Below are positions 52,539-60,633 of a DNA stretch of 64,000 nt, in pieces; position 1 is the first letter of the stretch, and every line of letters starts with the position of its first letter. Source of the stretch: Streptomyces sp. MJM8645 (GTDB lineage: Bacteria; Actinomycetota; Actinomycetes; Streptomycetales; Streptomycetaceae); the NCBI RefSeq assembly GCF_001625365.1, contig NZ_LJJF01000001.1:5338501-5402500 (forward strand), given 5' to 3'. A program made the translations under genes and the position numbers. The notes under the pieces were generated by a model. The model was not told the DNA's origin. It did not search any database and saw only the letters and a list, made by a program, of their open reading frames with translations.

Positions 52539-53633
52539 TCAGCGTTCCGCGCCGGTGCCGCGCTGGGCCGCCTCGACGGTGTGGTGCAGGTCGGCGGTGG
52601 CCTCCAGGGAGGCGGCGGTGCTCAGCGCCAGGCAGGCGGCCAGCGCGATCGCCACCGCGCGCAGTCGGGTGCCGGTGGCGGTGGCCGCCGGGCGGGGCTG
52701 GAGCAGGGCGGCGACCCGGCGCGGGACCGGCCCGGAGTGGGCGGCGGGGACGAGTCGGGGCCGGGCCGGCCAGGGGGAGCGGCTGGCGGCCAGGGCGGCC
52801 CGGCCGACCGCGCGGGCGGTCACGGTGCGGTCGCCGACCCGGGCGGCCGCCACCTCGTCGGCCCAGCGCTCCAGGTGGTACCCGAGGGGCGCGCGCAGCG
52901 GCCGCAGCGCCGGGTGGAGGTCGGCGGCGTGCTCCGCGAGGGCGAGGAAGACGTGGTGGCGGGCGGTCAGGTGGGCGCGTTCGTGGGCGAGCAGGGCGGC
53001 CCGCTCGGGCCCGGTGAGGATGCGCAGCATGCCGGAGGTGACCACGATCCGGCCGGGCTCGCCGGGCCGGCCGGGGAGGGGCAGGCGCCCCGGCAGGGCG
53101 AAGGCGTCGGCGCGCTCGTCGTCGAGGACGGCGAGCGGGTGCTCGCCCGGCTGGAGCAGGGTGCGGGCGCCGGCCAGGACGGCCTGCGGGGTGCGTGCCC
53201 GGCGCATGGTGGCGTGCCCGGGGCGCGCGTCCGGATGCCGGCCCTCGGCCGGCGCGGGGCAGGCCGTCGCGGCGCAGGCCGGGAGGGCGGCCCGGGCCTC
53301 GCGCAGTTCCAGCCGGTGGCGGCGGGCGGTGCGGACGGCCTGGGCGGTCAGCGCGGCGAGCACCAGGCCGGCTGCGGCGGCCGCCACCGGTGCGTCGGGT
53401 GCGGCGGCGGTGAGCCAGGGCAGCGACAGGTGGCCGATCGCGGCGACCGGCGGCAGCTGGAGCAGCCCGGCGGCGGCGAGCAGGCCGAGCGAGCAGAGGG
53501 TGCCGCCGGCCAGCACGGCGGACGTCCCGGCGAGCATCCAGGCGGCGGCCCGGGGCGGCAGCGCGTCGGCGAGGCGGCGGGCCAGCGGGGCGGCCAGGAA
53601 CGGCAGCAGCAGCGGGGCCCAGACGGCGATCAT
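52539..53633 (-). CDS. M56-family (BlaR1-like) membrane metallopeptidase
   Basis: The 364-residue membrane protein has hydrophobic spans (about 1-20, 35-60, 75-100 and near 325-345) and the zinc motif HERAH (217-221) in LLAHERAHLTARHH. M56 proteases paired with BlaI-type repressors sense a signal and cleave the repressor, as BlaR1 does with BlaI. No penicillin-binding sensor domain is fused here, so the signal is different. Its start overlaps the blaI-like stop (GTGATG), so expression is coupled. Confidence 0.9.
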   Translation of the reverse strand: MIAVWAPLLLPFLAAPLARRLADALPPRAAAWMLAGTSAVLAGGTLCSLGLLAAAGLLQLPPVAAIGHLSLPWLTAAAPDAPVAAAAAGLVLAALTAQAVRTARRHRLELREARAALPACAATACPAPAEGRHPDARPGHATMRRARTPQAVLAGARTLLQPGEHPLAVLDDERADAFALPGRLPLPGRPGEPGRIVVTSGMLRILTGPERAALLAHERAHLTARHHVFLALAEHAADLHPALRPLRAPLGYHLERWADEVAAARVGDRTVTARAVGRAALAASRSPWPARPRLVPAAHSGPVPRRVAALLQPRPAATATGTRLRAVAIALAACLALSTAASLEATADLHHTVEAAQRGTGAER

Positions 53634-54112
53634 CACGATCCGGCCGCCCCGGGGGTGCGGTGGCCGGGGGCGGGGGCGGTGCCCGGGAGGGGGCCGAGAC
53701 CGGGGGTGCCGCCGTCGGTGCCCGGGGCGGAGCCGAGGCCCGGGGCGCCGTCGCCGAGCAGGTCGCGCAGCAGCTGCTCGTCCTCGGCGGAGAGGTCGGA
53801 GACGAAGCGGGCGAGCACGGTGGAGCGGTCGGCCTCGCGGCCGAGCTCGGTGTGCATCCGGCGGGCGGCGAGGCCCGCGGTGTCCTGGACGGTCGGGATG
53901 TAGGCGTAGGCGCGGCCGGCCCGGGTGCGCTCCACGGTGCCCTTGTCGTGCAGGCGGGCGAGGATCGTGGCGATGGTGGTGCGGGCGAGGTCCCCGCCGA
54001 GTGCCGACTGGACGTCCTGCGGGGTCATCGGCTGCCGGGCCGACCAGAGCGCGGCCAGCACCTCGGCCTCCAGCTCCCCGGCAGGCCGGCGGGCGGACGG
54101 TACGTCGGACAT
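53633..54112 (-). CDS. BlaI/MecI/CopY-family repressor
   Basis: The 159-residue protein has the winged-helix core ELEAEVLAALWSARQPMTPQDVQSAL and TTIATILARLHDKGTVERTRAGRAYAY (family signature), a C-terminal dimerisation helix and a Gly/Pro-rich tail after residue 125. It should bind the two GTCTAC-N6-GTAGAC dyads at 54135-54171. Its partner protease is encoded directly downstream. Because the operator also faces dedA-PAP2, it may control both directions. Confidence 0.92.
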   Translation of the reverse strand: MSDVPSARRPAGELEAEVLAALWSARQPMTPQDVQSALGGDLARTTIATILARLHDKGTVERTRAGRAYAYIPTVQDTAGLAARRMHTELGREADRSTVLARFVSDLSAEDEQLLRDLLGDGAPGLGSAPGTDGGTPGLGPLPGTAPAPGHRTPGAAGS

Positions 54113-54134
54113 GGCGGCGCTTCCTCCAGGTTTC

Positions 54135-54171
54135 GTCTACAGTCATGTAGACCGTCTACGTCACTGTAGAC
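54135..54171. promoter_or_regulatory. Two adjacent BlaI-type operator dyads
   Basis: GTCTAC-AGTCAT-GTAGAC (54135-54152) and GTCTAC-GTCACT-GTAGAC (54154-54171) are perfect 18-bp dyads separated by 1 bp. They contain the TACAGT/ACTGTA half-sites typical of BlaI/MecI/CopY repressors. Confidence 0.85.
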
Positions 54172-54227
54172 GGTCGGGGCGGGTTCCGCTGTGAACCGCC
54201 CCCCAACGTACGGGAGGTCCGCCAGCC

Positions 54228-54896
54228 TTGCTTCAGTTCCTCGCCGATCCGGCCGCTCACCTCGCGGTGAACCCGCTGGACGCGTCCTCGCTGCTCGCCG
54301 CCTTCGGCGCACTCGGCATCGCCGTCGTGCTCTTCGCCGAGACCGGCCTGCTGGTGGGCTTCTTCCTGCCCGGAGACTCGCTGCTGTTCACCGCCGGCCT
54401 GCTGTGCGTGCCCGGCGCCACCAAGGGCCCGCAGCTGGAGCTCTACCAGGTGCTGCCCGCCGCCCTGGTCGGCGCGCTGGCCGGCGCCCAGGTCGGCTAT
54501 CTGATCGGCAAGCGCGGCGGCCGCGCGCTGCTGCGCCGCACCGAGCGCAAGAGCCTGCTGCAGGGCGTCGAGCGGGCCGAGGAACTGCTGGGCAAGTACG
54601 GCCACGGCAAGGCGATCGTGCTCGCCCGCTTCATCCCCGTGGTCCGAACGGTGCTGAACCCGCTCTGCGGAGTGCTCGAAGTGCCGGTCCGCTCGTTCAC
54701 CTTCTGGCAGGTGACCGGCGGCGCCCTCTGGACGGTCGGCGTCGTGCTCGCCGGGTACGGGCTCGGATCGTCGATCCCCAGCATCGACAGATATCTGCTC
54801 CCGATCATCGGTCTGGTAGTAGTTGTCTCCGTGCTCCCCATTGTTCTCGAACTGTTCCGCGCCCGTAAGGCGCACCGTCACGGAGGTGACAAGTGA
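54228..54896 (+). CDS. DedA-family membrane protein
   Basis: The 222-residue integral membrane protein has ETGLLVGFFLPGDSLLF near residues 38-54, the DedA signature GDSLLF and basic FIPVVRTVLNPLCG. DedA proteins are lipid flippase/scramblase-like and influence envelope homeostasis and drug resistance. TTG 54228 is a rare start but has GGGAGG at 10 bp and gives the correct N-terminus. It overlaps the PAP2 gene by 4 bp. Confidence 0.92.
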   Translation: MLQFLADPAAHLAVNPLDASSLLAAFGALGIAVVLFAETGLLVGFFLPGDSLLFTAGLLCVPGATKGPQLELYQVLPAALVGALAGAQVGYLIGKRGGRALLRRTERKSLLQGVERAEELLGKYGHGKAIVLARFIPVVRTVLNPLCGVLEVPVRSFTFWQVTGGALWTVGVVLAGYGLGSSIPSIDRYLLPIIGLVVVVSVLPIVLELFRARKAHRHGGDK

Positions 54897-55564
54897 CGTC
54901 CTCCCGGGCTCTCGCCGTCTACGACGGCAGCGGCATCGACGGCAGCCTCTACACCCGGGTGAACGGGTGGGCGCAAGCCGCCCCGCACTGGCTGGACGAG
55001 CTGATCAAGGTCTGGTCGGCGCTCGGCCTCGGCCTGTTCGCGGTCTTCATGCTCTACGCCTGGTGGCGGGCGCGCGGCGCCGACTCGGCCGTGATGGCCA
55101 AGGTGCTCGCCTCGCCGGTGATCGTGGTCGTCGCGTACGGCGTCAACTCGGTGCTCAAGGGCATGGTCGAAGAAGTCCGGCCGTGCGCCCAGATCCCCGG
55201 CAGCATCTCGCTGGAGACCTGCCCCGGTGCCGGTGACTGGTCCTTCCCCAGCAACCACACCGTGATCGCCTTCGCCGCCGCCACCGCACTCTGGTTCGCC
55301 GACCGGCGGCTCGGCTGGATCGCCGGGATCTTCGCGGTGCTGATGGGCGCCTCCCGGGTCTGGGTCGGCGTGCACTACCCGCACGACGTGGCCGTCGGCG
55401 CGCTGGTCGGCCTCCTGGTCGCGGTGGTGCTGGCGCCGCTCGCCGGCCGCTGCGGGCCGCTGGTGGACCGGATGCGGGCGGGTGCGCTGCGCCCGCTGCT
55501 CGGTCCGGGCGCGGTGCCGGCGACGGTCGGTCGCCACGCGGCGTACGGGACGCGGCAGTACTGA
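54893..55564 (+). CDS. PAP2-family membrane phosphatase
   Basis: The 223-residue membrane protein has the three PAP2 motifs: KGMVEEVRP, PSNH and SRVWVGVHYPHD. It dephosphorylates a lipid phosphate, possibly undecaprenyl diphosphate (bacitracin-target recycling), and so fits with DedA and the BlaI/M56 pair in a cell-envelope module. GTG 54893 overlaps the dedA stop. Its stop codon lies just after the first box of a 22-bp repeat array. Confidence 0.92.
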   Translation: MTSSRALAVYDGSGIDGSLYTRVNGWAQAAPHWLDELIKVWSALGLGLFAVFMLYAWWRARGADSAVMAKVLASPVIVVVAYGVNSVLKGMVEEVRPCAQIPGSISLETCPGAGDWSFPSNHTVIAFAAATALWFADRRLGWIAGIFAVLMGASRVWVGVHYPHDVAVGALVGLLVAVVLAPLAGRCGPLVDRMRAGALRPLLGPGAVPATVGRHAAYGTRQY

Positions 55565-55652
55565 CGGCGACGGCCGACAGTACTGACGACGGGTGTCGGC
55601 AGCGCTGAACGGCGGGTGCCGGCAGTACTGGCGGCGAGACCCGACAGCGCTG
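55556..55652. repeat. Five 8-bp palindromes (CAGTACTG / CAGCGCTG) at 22-23-bp spacing
   Basis: Boxes at 55556 (CAGTACTG), 55578 (CAGTACTG), 55600 (CAGCGCTG), 55623 (CAGTACTG) and 55645 (CAGCGCTG); intervals 22, 22, 23 and 22 bp. Flanks are also alike (GGC or GAC before, ACGGCG after). It starts in the last codons of the PAP2 gene. Confidence 0.85.
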
Positions 55653-55807
55653 ATTCCGTAGCCTCCCCGTAGCCCGTCCGACCCTTGTCTGGCCGGGGTG
55701 GCGGGTAGAGCATGTGAGCCGGGCGTGGGGCCCCTTCGCGGGGAACCCGCCCGGCTCAGTCGTGCCGGGGCGCGGGAGCGCCGGGCGTGCCAGCGGAGGG
55801 AGTGCCA

Positions 55808-56323
55808 ATGCCGTACCGACTCGACATCACGCAGGGGGACTGGCCGGGCGAGTCGCCGCACAAGGGCGTCGAGGGCCTGCTCGCCGAGGCCATGGTGCTC
55901 ACCCTCGCCACCGCCGGCCACGAGCACGGCCCGCACGCCAACCTGGCCTTCTTCGCGTACGACGACGACCTCGTCCTGTACTTCGTCAGCGAGCGCTCCA
56001 CCCGGCACAGCCACCACCTCGCCGAGGAGGCCCGGGCCGCCGCCACCGTCTTCCTGCCGCCGCCGGTCTTCGGCGAGCAGCTGCGCGGCCTGCAACTGAC
56101 CGGCGGCGCGAGCGAGGCCTGGGGGCGGCAGGCCGAGGCGGCGCTGGCCGCCTACCAGGGGCGGTACCCGTCCTTCGCGCAGGACGAGCAGGTGCGGCGG
56201 CAGTTCCTCACCGGGGGCGGGGCGGCGGCGCTGTACCGGTTCCAGGTGGAGGAGCTGACGGCGGTGGACGAGCCGAACTTCGGGCGGCGCAACTACCTGC
56301 GGGCGCGGGTGCTGCGGCCGTAG
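55808..56323 (+). CDS. Pyridoxamine 5'-phosphate oxidase-related FMN-binding protein
   Basis: The 171-residue split-barrel flavoprotein has VLTLATAGHEHGPHANLAFFAYDDDLVLYFVS (key feature: the FMN-binding strand pair about residues 35-68) and SERSTRHSHHL. These are PPOX-fold proteins whose substrates range from F420/FMN cofactors to haem. ATG 55808 follows GGAGGGA. It is alone between a repeat array and a phosphonate-type module. Confidence 0.85.
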   Translation: MPYRLDITQGDWPGESPHKGVEGLLAEAMVLTLATAGHEHGPHANLAFFAYDDDLVLYFVSERSTRHSHHLAEEARAAATVFLPPPVFGEQLRGLQLTGGASEAWGRQAEAALAAYQGRYPSFAQDEQVRRQFLTGGGAAALYRFQVEELTAVDEPNFGRRNYLRARVLRP

Positions 56324-56427
56324 GCCCTACCCGGTCCCCAGGGTTGTCTGTACAACTTTTCGGGTGATTCATCTGCGGGACGCTACCGGGACGCCCCCAG
56401 GACACCTGGGCGCACCAGCCTGGCCGC

Positions 56428-57549
56428 ATGAGAGTCATCGTCGTAGGAGCAGGCGTGCTCGGCACCATGCACGCCTGGCAGGCCGTCGAACGCGGCCACG
56501 AGGTCGTCCACCTGGAGCGCGAGACCGAGGCGCGCGGCGCCTCCGTGCGCAACTTCGGCCTGGTCTGGGTCAGCGGCCGCGCACAGGGCGAGGAACTGGA
56601 CACCGCGCTGCGCGCCCGCGAACTGTGGGAAGGCATCGGCGCCCGCGTCCCCGACCTCGGCTTCCGCGCCAACGGATCGCTCACCGCGATCCGCACCCAG
56701 GCCGAACTCGCCGTCGCCGAACAGGCACTCACCCTGCCCGACGCCGCCGCCCGCGGCTACCGGCTGCTCGACGCCGACCAGACCAGGGCCGCCAACCCCG
56801 CCCTGCGCGGCGAACTCCTCGGCGCCCTGTGGTGCGAGCGCGACGCCGCCGTCGAACCCCGCACCGCCCAGCCCGCGCTGCGCGCCGCCCTCCAGGCCAC
56901 CGGCCGCTACACCTTCCTGCCCGGCCGCGAGGTCCGCGACGTGATCGGCGAGAACGCCGTCCGCGACGACCACGGCGACATCCACACCGGTGACCTCGTC
57001 ATCCTCTGCACCGGCGCCTGGCTCGGCGGCCTCGTCCGCGAACTCGCCCCCTCGCTGCCCGTGCGCAAGGTCCGGCTGCAGATGATGCAGACCGACCCGC
57101 TCGGCGAGACCCTCACCACCTCCGTCGCCGACGGCGACAGCTTCCGCTACTACCCGGCCTTCGCCGGCACCGCCCTGGACCGCCTCCGCGACACCCAGCC
57201 GCAGCCCGACGTCGCCGCCGAACACAAGATGCAGCTGCTCATGGTCCAGCGGCGCGACGGCGGCCTCACCATCGGCGACACCCACGAGTACGACCAGCCG
57301 TTCGGCTTCGACGTCGTCGAGGACCCGTACGACCACCTGGTCGGCGTGGCCGAGGACCTGCTCGGCCGCCCCCTGCCGCGCGTCCGCCGCCGCTGGGCCG
57401 GGGTGTACGCGCAGTGCGTCGACACCACCCGGGTCGTCCACCGCGAACAACTCCGCGACGGCGTCTGGCTCGTCACCGGCCCCGGCGGCCGCGGCATGAC
57501 CTGCTCCCCGGCCATCGCCGAAACCACCGCCGAACTCGCAAACCTGTAA
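56428..57549 (+). CDS. FAD-dependent aminophosphonate-type oxidoreductase (TIGR03364 family)
   Basis: The 373-residue DAO-fold flavoprotein has dinucleotide motif GAGVLG (7-12), ASVRNFGLVW near 36-45 and the C-terminal TGPGGRGMTCSP. TIGR03364 members lie beside phosphonatase-like hydrolases and are proposed to oxidise aminophosphonates (for example N-methyl or aminoethyl-phosphonate) to an aldehyde. The next gene, 11 bp downstream, is such a hydrolase. The substrate is inferred from context. Confidence 0.85.
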   Translation: MRVIVVGAGVLGTMHAWQAVERGHEVVHLERETEARGASVRNFGLVWVSGRAQGEELDTALRARELWEGIGARVPDLGFRANGSLTAIRTQAELAVAEQALTLPDAAARGYRLLDADQTRAANPALRGELLGALWCERDAAVEPRTAQPALRAALQATGRYTFLPGREVRDVIGENAVRDDHGDIHTGDLVILCTGAWLGGLVRELAPSLPVRKVRLQMMQTDPLGETLTTSVADGDSFRYYPAFAGTALDRLRDTQPQPDVAAEHKMQLLMVQRRDGGLTIGDTHEYDQPFGFDVVEDPYDHLVGVAEDLLGRPLPRVRRRWAGVYAQCVDTTRVVHREQLRDGVWLVTGPGGRGMTCSPAIAETTAELANL

Positions 57550-57560
57550 GGGTAGTTGAC

Positions 57561-58235
57561 ATGTCCTTTGATATCCGCCTGGTCGTCCTCGACATGGCTG
57601 GCACCACCGTGGCCGACGACGGCCTCGTCGAACAGGCCTTCACAGCCGCCGCCCGGACGCTCGGCGTCGAGGCCGGCAGCCCGGGCTTCGGCCCCATGCT
57701 GGACCACGTCCGCGCCACCATGGGCGAATCCAAGATCTCCGTCTTCCGGCACCTCTTCGGGGACGAGGACAAGGCCCAGCGGGCCAACACCGCCTTCGAG
57801 GCCGCCTACCACGACCTCGTCGACGCCGGGCACTGCGCCGCCCTGCCCGGCGCCGCCGACGCCATCGCCGAACTGCGCGGCCAGGGCCGGAAGGTCGCCC
57901 TCACCACCGGCTTCTCCCGGGCCACCCAGGACCGCATCCTCACCGCCCTCGGCTGGCAGTCCGTCGCCGACCTCACGCTCAGTCCCGCCGAGGCCGGCCG
58001 CGGCCGTCCCTACCCGGACCTCGCGCTCACCGCGCTGCTGCGGACCGGAGTCGAGTCGGTGCGGCAGATCGCCGTCGCCGGCGACACCGGCTACGACATG
58101 CTGACCGGCGTACGGGCCGGAGCGTCCGTCGTCGCCGGCGTGCTCACCGGCGCCCACGACGAGGCCCGGCTGCGGGCCGACGGGGCGACGCACGTGCTCG
58201 GCTCGGTCGCGGAACTGCCCGGACTGCTGGGCTGA
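57561..58235 (+). CDS. Phosphonatase-like HAD hydrolase (PhnX-like)
   Basis: The 224-residue HAD hydrolase has nucleophile Asp11 in LDMAGTT, where the PhnX-typical Ala13 replaces the usual second Asp. Lys58 in MGESKISVF aligns with the Schiff-base lysine of phosphonoacetaldehyde hydrolase. This supports C-P bond cleavage of phosphonoacetaldehyde-like products to acetaldehyde and phosphate. It is co-transcribed with the oxidoreductase gene. There is no phn transporter here. Confidence 0.85.
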   Translation: MSFDIRLVVLDMAGTTVADDGLVEQAFTAAARTLGVEAGSPGFGPMLDHVRATMGESKISVFRHLFGDEDKAQRANTAFEAAYHDLVDAGHCAALPGAADAIAELRGQGRKVALTTGFSRATQDRILTALGWQSVADLTLSPAEAGRGRPYPDLALTALLRTGVESVRQIAVAGDTGYDMLTGVRAGASVVAGVLTGAHDEARLRADGATHVLGSVAELPGLLG

Positions 58236-58241
58236 ACGATC

Positions 58242-58288
58242 CCCCGGTGAGCAGGAAGTCGGCCCGGCCGACTTCCTGCTCACCGGGG
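58242..58288. terminator. 22-bp perfect stem-loop terminator
   Basis: Arms at 58242-58263 and 58267-58288 with a 3-nt loop (CCG), starting 7 bp after the hydrolase stop, between convergent genes. It is the second-longest stem in the window. Confidence 0.9.
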
Positions 58289-58293
58289 TCAGG

Positions 58294-58908
58294 TCAGGAC
58301 ACCGGCCCGGCCGCTCCGCCGCCTCGCCGCCGGGCCGACTCGCGGCCCAGCCAGGCGACGGCGAGCATCAGGGCGGCCGTCAGCCCGACGGCGAGCCCGA
58401 GATCCCGGGGAAGACTGATGTCCCCCGGGCGCTGCGGGTCGGCGCGGCCGGCCGGATCGAAACGGACCGTCACCCGGTCGCCGACCGCGAGCGCGCGCAG
58501 CCCCGTCGACAACTCGCCGCCGGGCAACGCAGTACCGTCCTCGGCCGCGAGGTCGTACATCGAGGACGGGTGCTTCCCGGCGAGACGGTCCGTCTCCCCG
58601 GTGACCCGGGCCGTCACCGTCTCGCCGGACAGCCGCAGGATCACGTCGTCCCGCGCCATGGCCACGGCCCCCGTCGCCAGGCCCGCGAGGAGAACGGCGA
58701 ACAGCGCCACCCAGCAGCCCACCCACCGCCCCAGCAGCCGCACCAGACCCACCACCCAGGCCACCACCAGCACCAGCCCGAGCAGCGACGCGGCGCCCCC
58801 GCCGAGGTAGGTGCCCGCGAGCACCAGCCCGAACGTCCCCACGGGGACGCCCAGGACCAGGACAGCGCTCAGCACGGTGGCCCGGCTACGGTCCCTGGTC
58901 GTACCCAT
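58294..58908 (-). CDS. DUF3592-type membrane protein
   Basis: The 204-residue protein has four hydrophobic segments (about 10-30, 35-55, 60-80 and 170-190) around a soluble loop with ETVTARVTGE, PGGELSTGLRALAVGDRVTVRFDPAGR. DUF3592-like architecture of two membrane hairpins flanking a beta domain. Function unknown. It is a paralogue of the protein at 59300-59956 (shared PGG[ED]L, GD[RV]-TVR-DPAG). It lies upstream in orientation of the T7SS-like cluster. Confidence 0.75.
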   Translation of the reverse strand: MGTTRDRSRATVLSAVLVLGVPVGTFGLVLAGTYLGGGAASLLGLVLVVAWVVGLVRLLGRWVGCWVALFAVLLAGLATGAVAMARDDVILRLSGETVTARVTGETDRLAGKHPSSMYDLAAEDGTALPGGELSTGLRALAVGDRVTVRFDPAGRADPQRPGDISLPRDLGLAVGLTAALMLAVAWLGRESARRRGGGAAGPVS

Positions 58909-59299
58909 GACTCTCCCCGCGTGCGTCCGATCGGGCTGGAAGAGTACGACGCGTCCCCTCGCCCCCGGACACGGGGGCTGGCCGGGCGGGAGGGGGACTT
59001 CCTCGGGGCCGAGGGAGAAGCAGGCGTGGGCCTTCTACAGGCATGGCGCAGGGCAGCGAGCATCGAGCCAGAGCGCGGCCCGTCGGAAGTACTCCTTCAT
59101 GAGCGCCGCGCGAGAAAAGGCCCTCCGCTCCCCCTCCCGATAGGCCGTCCACTGGATGGCTTTGAGGCGGTCGACCATCAACTGAACATTTTCCGTGCTC
59201 ACTTGAGATCGCTTTCGCGCGGAGTGGGGATTCAGTGGCATCGAGCCCGTAGCGCTTTCAGTGGTCGAGTGATCCGTCCGCTGACGGCGGCGACGTTCT
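58909..59299. other. 391-bp region, mostly non-coding
   Basis: Separates the two DUF3592-type genes. It contains one weak small reading frame on the minus strand (59035-59241, listed separately). Base composition falls slightly near 59190-59280 (GAGATCGCTTTCG), suggesting promoter DNA. Confidence 0.4.
59035..59241 (-). CDS. Possible small hypothetical protein (68 aa)
   Basis: The frame from ATG 59241 encodes MPLNPHSARKRSQ then an amphipathic Arg/Ala-rich sequence (VDRLKAIQWTAYREGERRAF, REYFRRAALWL-like end) with two C-terminal Cys. A GTG at 59202 is an alternative start. No strong ribosome site and no family recognised; composition is compatible with a gene fragment or a basic small protein. 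Confidence 0.3.
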   Translation of the reverse strand: MPLNPHSARKRSQVSTENVQLMVDRLKAIQWTAYREGERRAFSRAALMKEYFRRAALWLDARCPAPCL

Positions 59300-59956
59300 T
59301 CAGGACACTGTGTGCACCACGGGGTCGGAGGGGTCGTGTGGCGGTGTGGGTCTGCGTGTGGACCAGAGCAGGGTGCCGCCGATCAGGGCGTTGCAGGCGA
59401 GGAATGTCAACAGGTAGGCGGTGGAGTCGACTTCGCCGGGGAGTTTGGGGGCGACCTGGCCGGCCGGGTCGATGCGGACGGTGATGACGTCGCCGGGTTT
59501 GAACCGGGTGGAGCTCTCTTCGAGGTCGCCGCCGGGGATCTCGCCGGCCGGGTCGGTCGAGGCGAGGGCGTAGGCCCGTCCGGAGCCGTGGAGCGAGTCG
59601 GTCGTCTTCTCGTTGAGGACCACGGCCTGCACCGTCCGGCCCGATCCCAGGATCAGGTTGGTCCAGGCGACGGAGCCCGACAGGTAGGCGACGAAGGCGA
59701 CGGCGGCGATGCCTGCGCCCCAGGCGAACGCCTTGCGCTGGAACGCGGGGTTGCTGTCGGCGTCGCGCCGTAGGGCGAGGGCGAGCAGCATGACCACGGG
59801 GTAGGCGAAGCCCACGATGGTGGCGACGAACGAGTTGACGTACACGTTCAGTGCCGTGACGCCGATGAGGATGGCGGTGGAGAGGGCGATGAGGGCCAGT
59901 GTGCCGCGGAGGCGGCGGAGCCCGTCGGGCGGGGCCGAGTTGGTGGTGGTCGTCAT
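59300..59956 (-). CDS. DUF3592-type membrane protein, paralogue 2
   Basis: The 218-residue protein has hydrophobic segments (about 20-40, 45-62, 78-98 and 180-200) around a soluble loop GRTVQAVVLNE, PGGDLEESSTRFKPGDVITVRIDPAGQ. Homologous to 58294-58908. ATG 59956 overlaps the stop of the gene upstream by 4 bp, placing it last in the T7SS-linked operon. It could be a membrane immunity or secretion-accessory protein; this is context inference. Confidence 0.75.
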   Translation of the reverse strand: MTTTTNSAPPDGLRRLRGTLALIALSTAILIGVTALNVYVNSFVATIVGFAYPVVMLLALALRRDADSNPAFQRKAFAWGAGIAAVAFVAYLSGSVAWTNLILGSGRTVQAVVLNEKTTDSLHGSGRAYALASTDPAGEIPGGDLEESSTRFKPGDVITVRIDPAGQVAPKLPGEVDSTAYLLTFLACNALIGGTLLWSTRRPTPPHDPSDPVVHTVS

Positions 59957-60633
59957 CCGAAGGCCTTTCGGATGTTGTCCCACTGGTCCGGTGGCAGCGC
60001 GTCGGCGCTCTCGTCCCGGGGTGGGTGGAAGGAGATGCCGCGGAACGCGGTGGCCAGGAGCGGCAGCCACTCGTCCCAGTGGTCGAGGTCCTCGGTGGTG
60101 AAGACGGCGGCGACCACGTGCGGGCTCCACGGGTGCGGGATCAGCAGTTCGAGCTGGCGCACCGTGTTGACGGTGGAGTCGGGCACGCCGAACACCGCGC
60201 CGGGCACCGGGACGGCCAGGTCGCGGGCGGCGAGCGCGGCGCGGCCGGTCGGCAGGTCCACCACGCCGACGTCGGCGTCCGGCCAGGCCTCGGCCAGTTG
60301 TTCGGCGATTCGGGCGGGGTAGCTGCCGGGCGCGCCGAGGTCCTGCGGGCGGACGAAGACGGTGAGCATGCCGTGGATGGGTTCGCCGTCCTCGGCCCGG
60401 ACGAGGCAGCTGGAGACGTGGACCGCGCCCTCGCGCAGTTGGGTCTGCAGCGCGGTCTCGGCGGCGATCACGGCGCTGAGCTTCTGTTCGGGCCGGGCGT
60501 CGGGGAAGGCCGCGTCCAGGCCCTCCGCCGTGCGGGCCATCCGGTCGCCGAGGTCCTCGTCGAGGTCGAGGGGGGTGAAGCCTGCGGGCAGGGTGAGCCA
60601 GAGCGGCGGAATCCCGGTGGTCTCAACGGCCAT
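59953..60633 (-). CDS. Hypothetical protein of the T7SS-linked cluster (226 aa)
   Basis: A soluble alpha/beta protein, MAVETTGIPPLWLTLPAGFTPLDLDEDLGDR start, with strands VHVSSCLVRA, GMLTVFVRP and VVAAVFTTEDLDHWDEWLPLLAT. No domain recognised; fold and size recall EspG-like chaperones or immunity proteins of actinobacterial type VII clusters, but this is weak. It overlaps its upstream neighbour by 11 bp and its downstream neighbour by 4 bp, so it is firmly in the operon. Confidence 0.75.
   Translation of the reverse strand: MAVETTGIPPLWLTLPAGFTPLDLDEDLGDRMARTAEGLDAAFPDARPEQKLSAVIAAETALQTQLREGAVHVSSCLVRAEDGEPIHGMLTVFVRPQDLGAPGSYPARIAEQLAEAWPDADVGVVDLPTGRAALAARDLAVPVPGAVFGVPDSTVNTVRQLELLIPHPWSPHVVAAVFTTEDLDHWDEWLPLLATAFRGISFHPPRDESADALPPDQWDNIRKAFG

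Noticed and set aside
53195..53413. Small Arg/Pro/Gly-rich frames inside the M56 and other genes
   Set aside because: Composition typical of shadow frames, no ribosome sites, fully inside well-supported genes.
55556..55652. CRISPR-like spaced repeat
   Set aside because: Only 8-bp cores with similar flanks, no unique spacers, no cas genes; a phased site array or tandem repeat is a better description.
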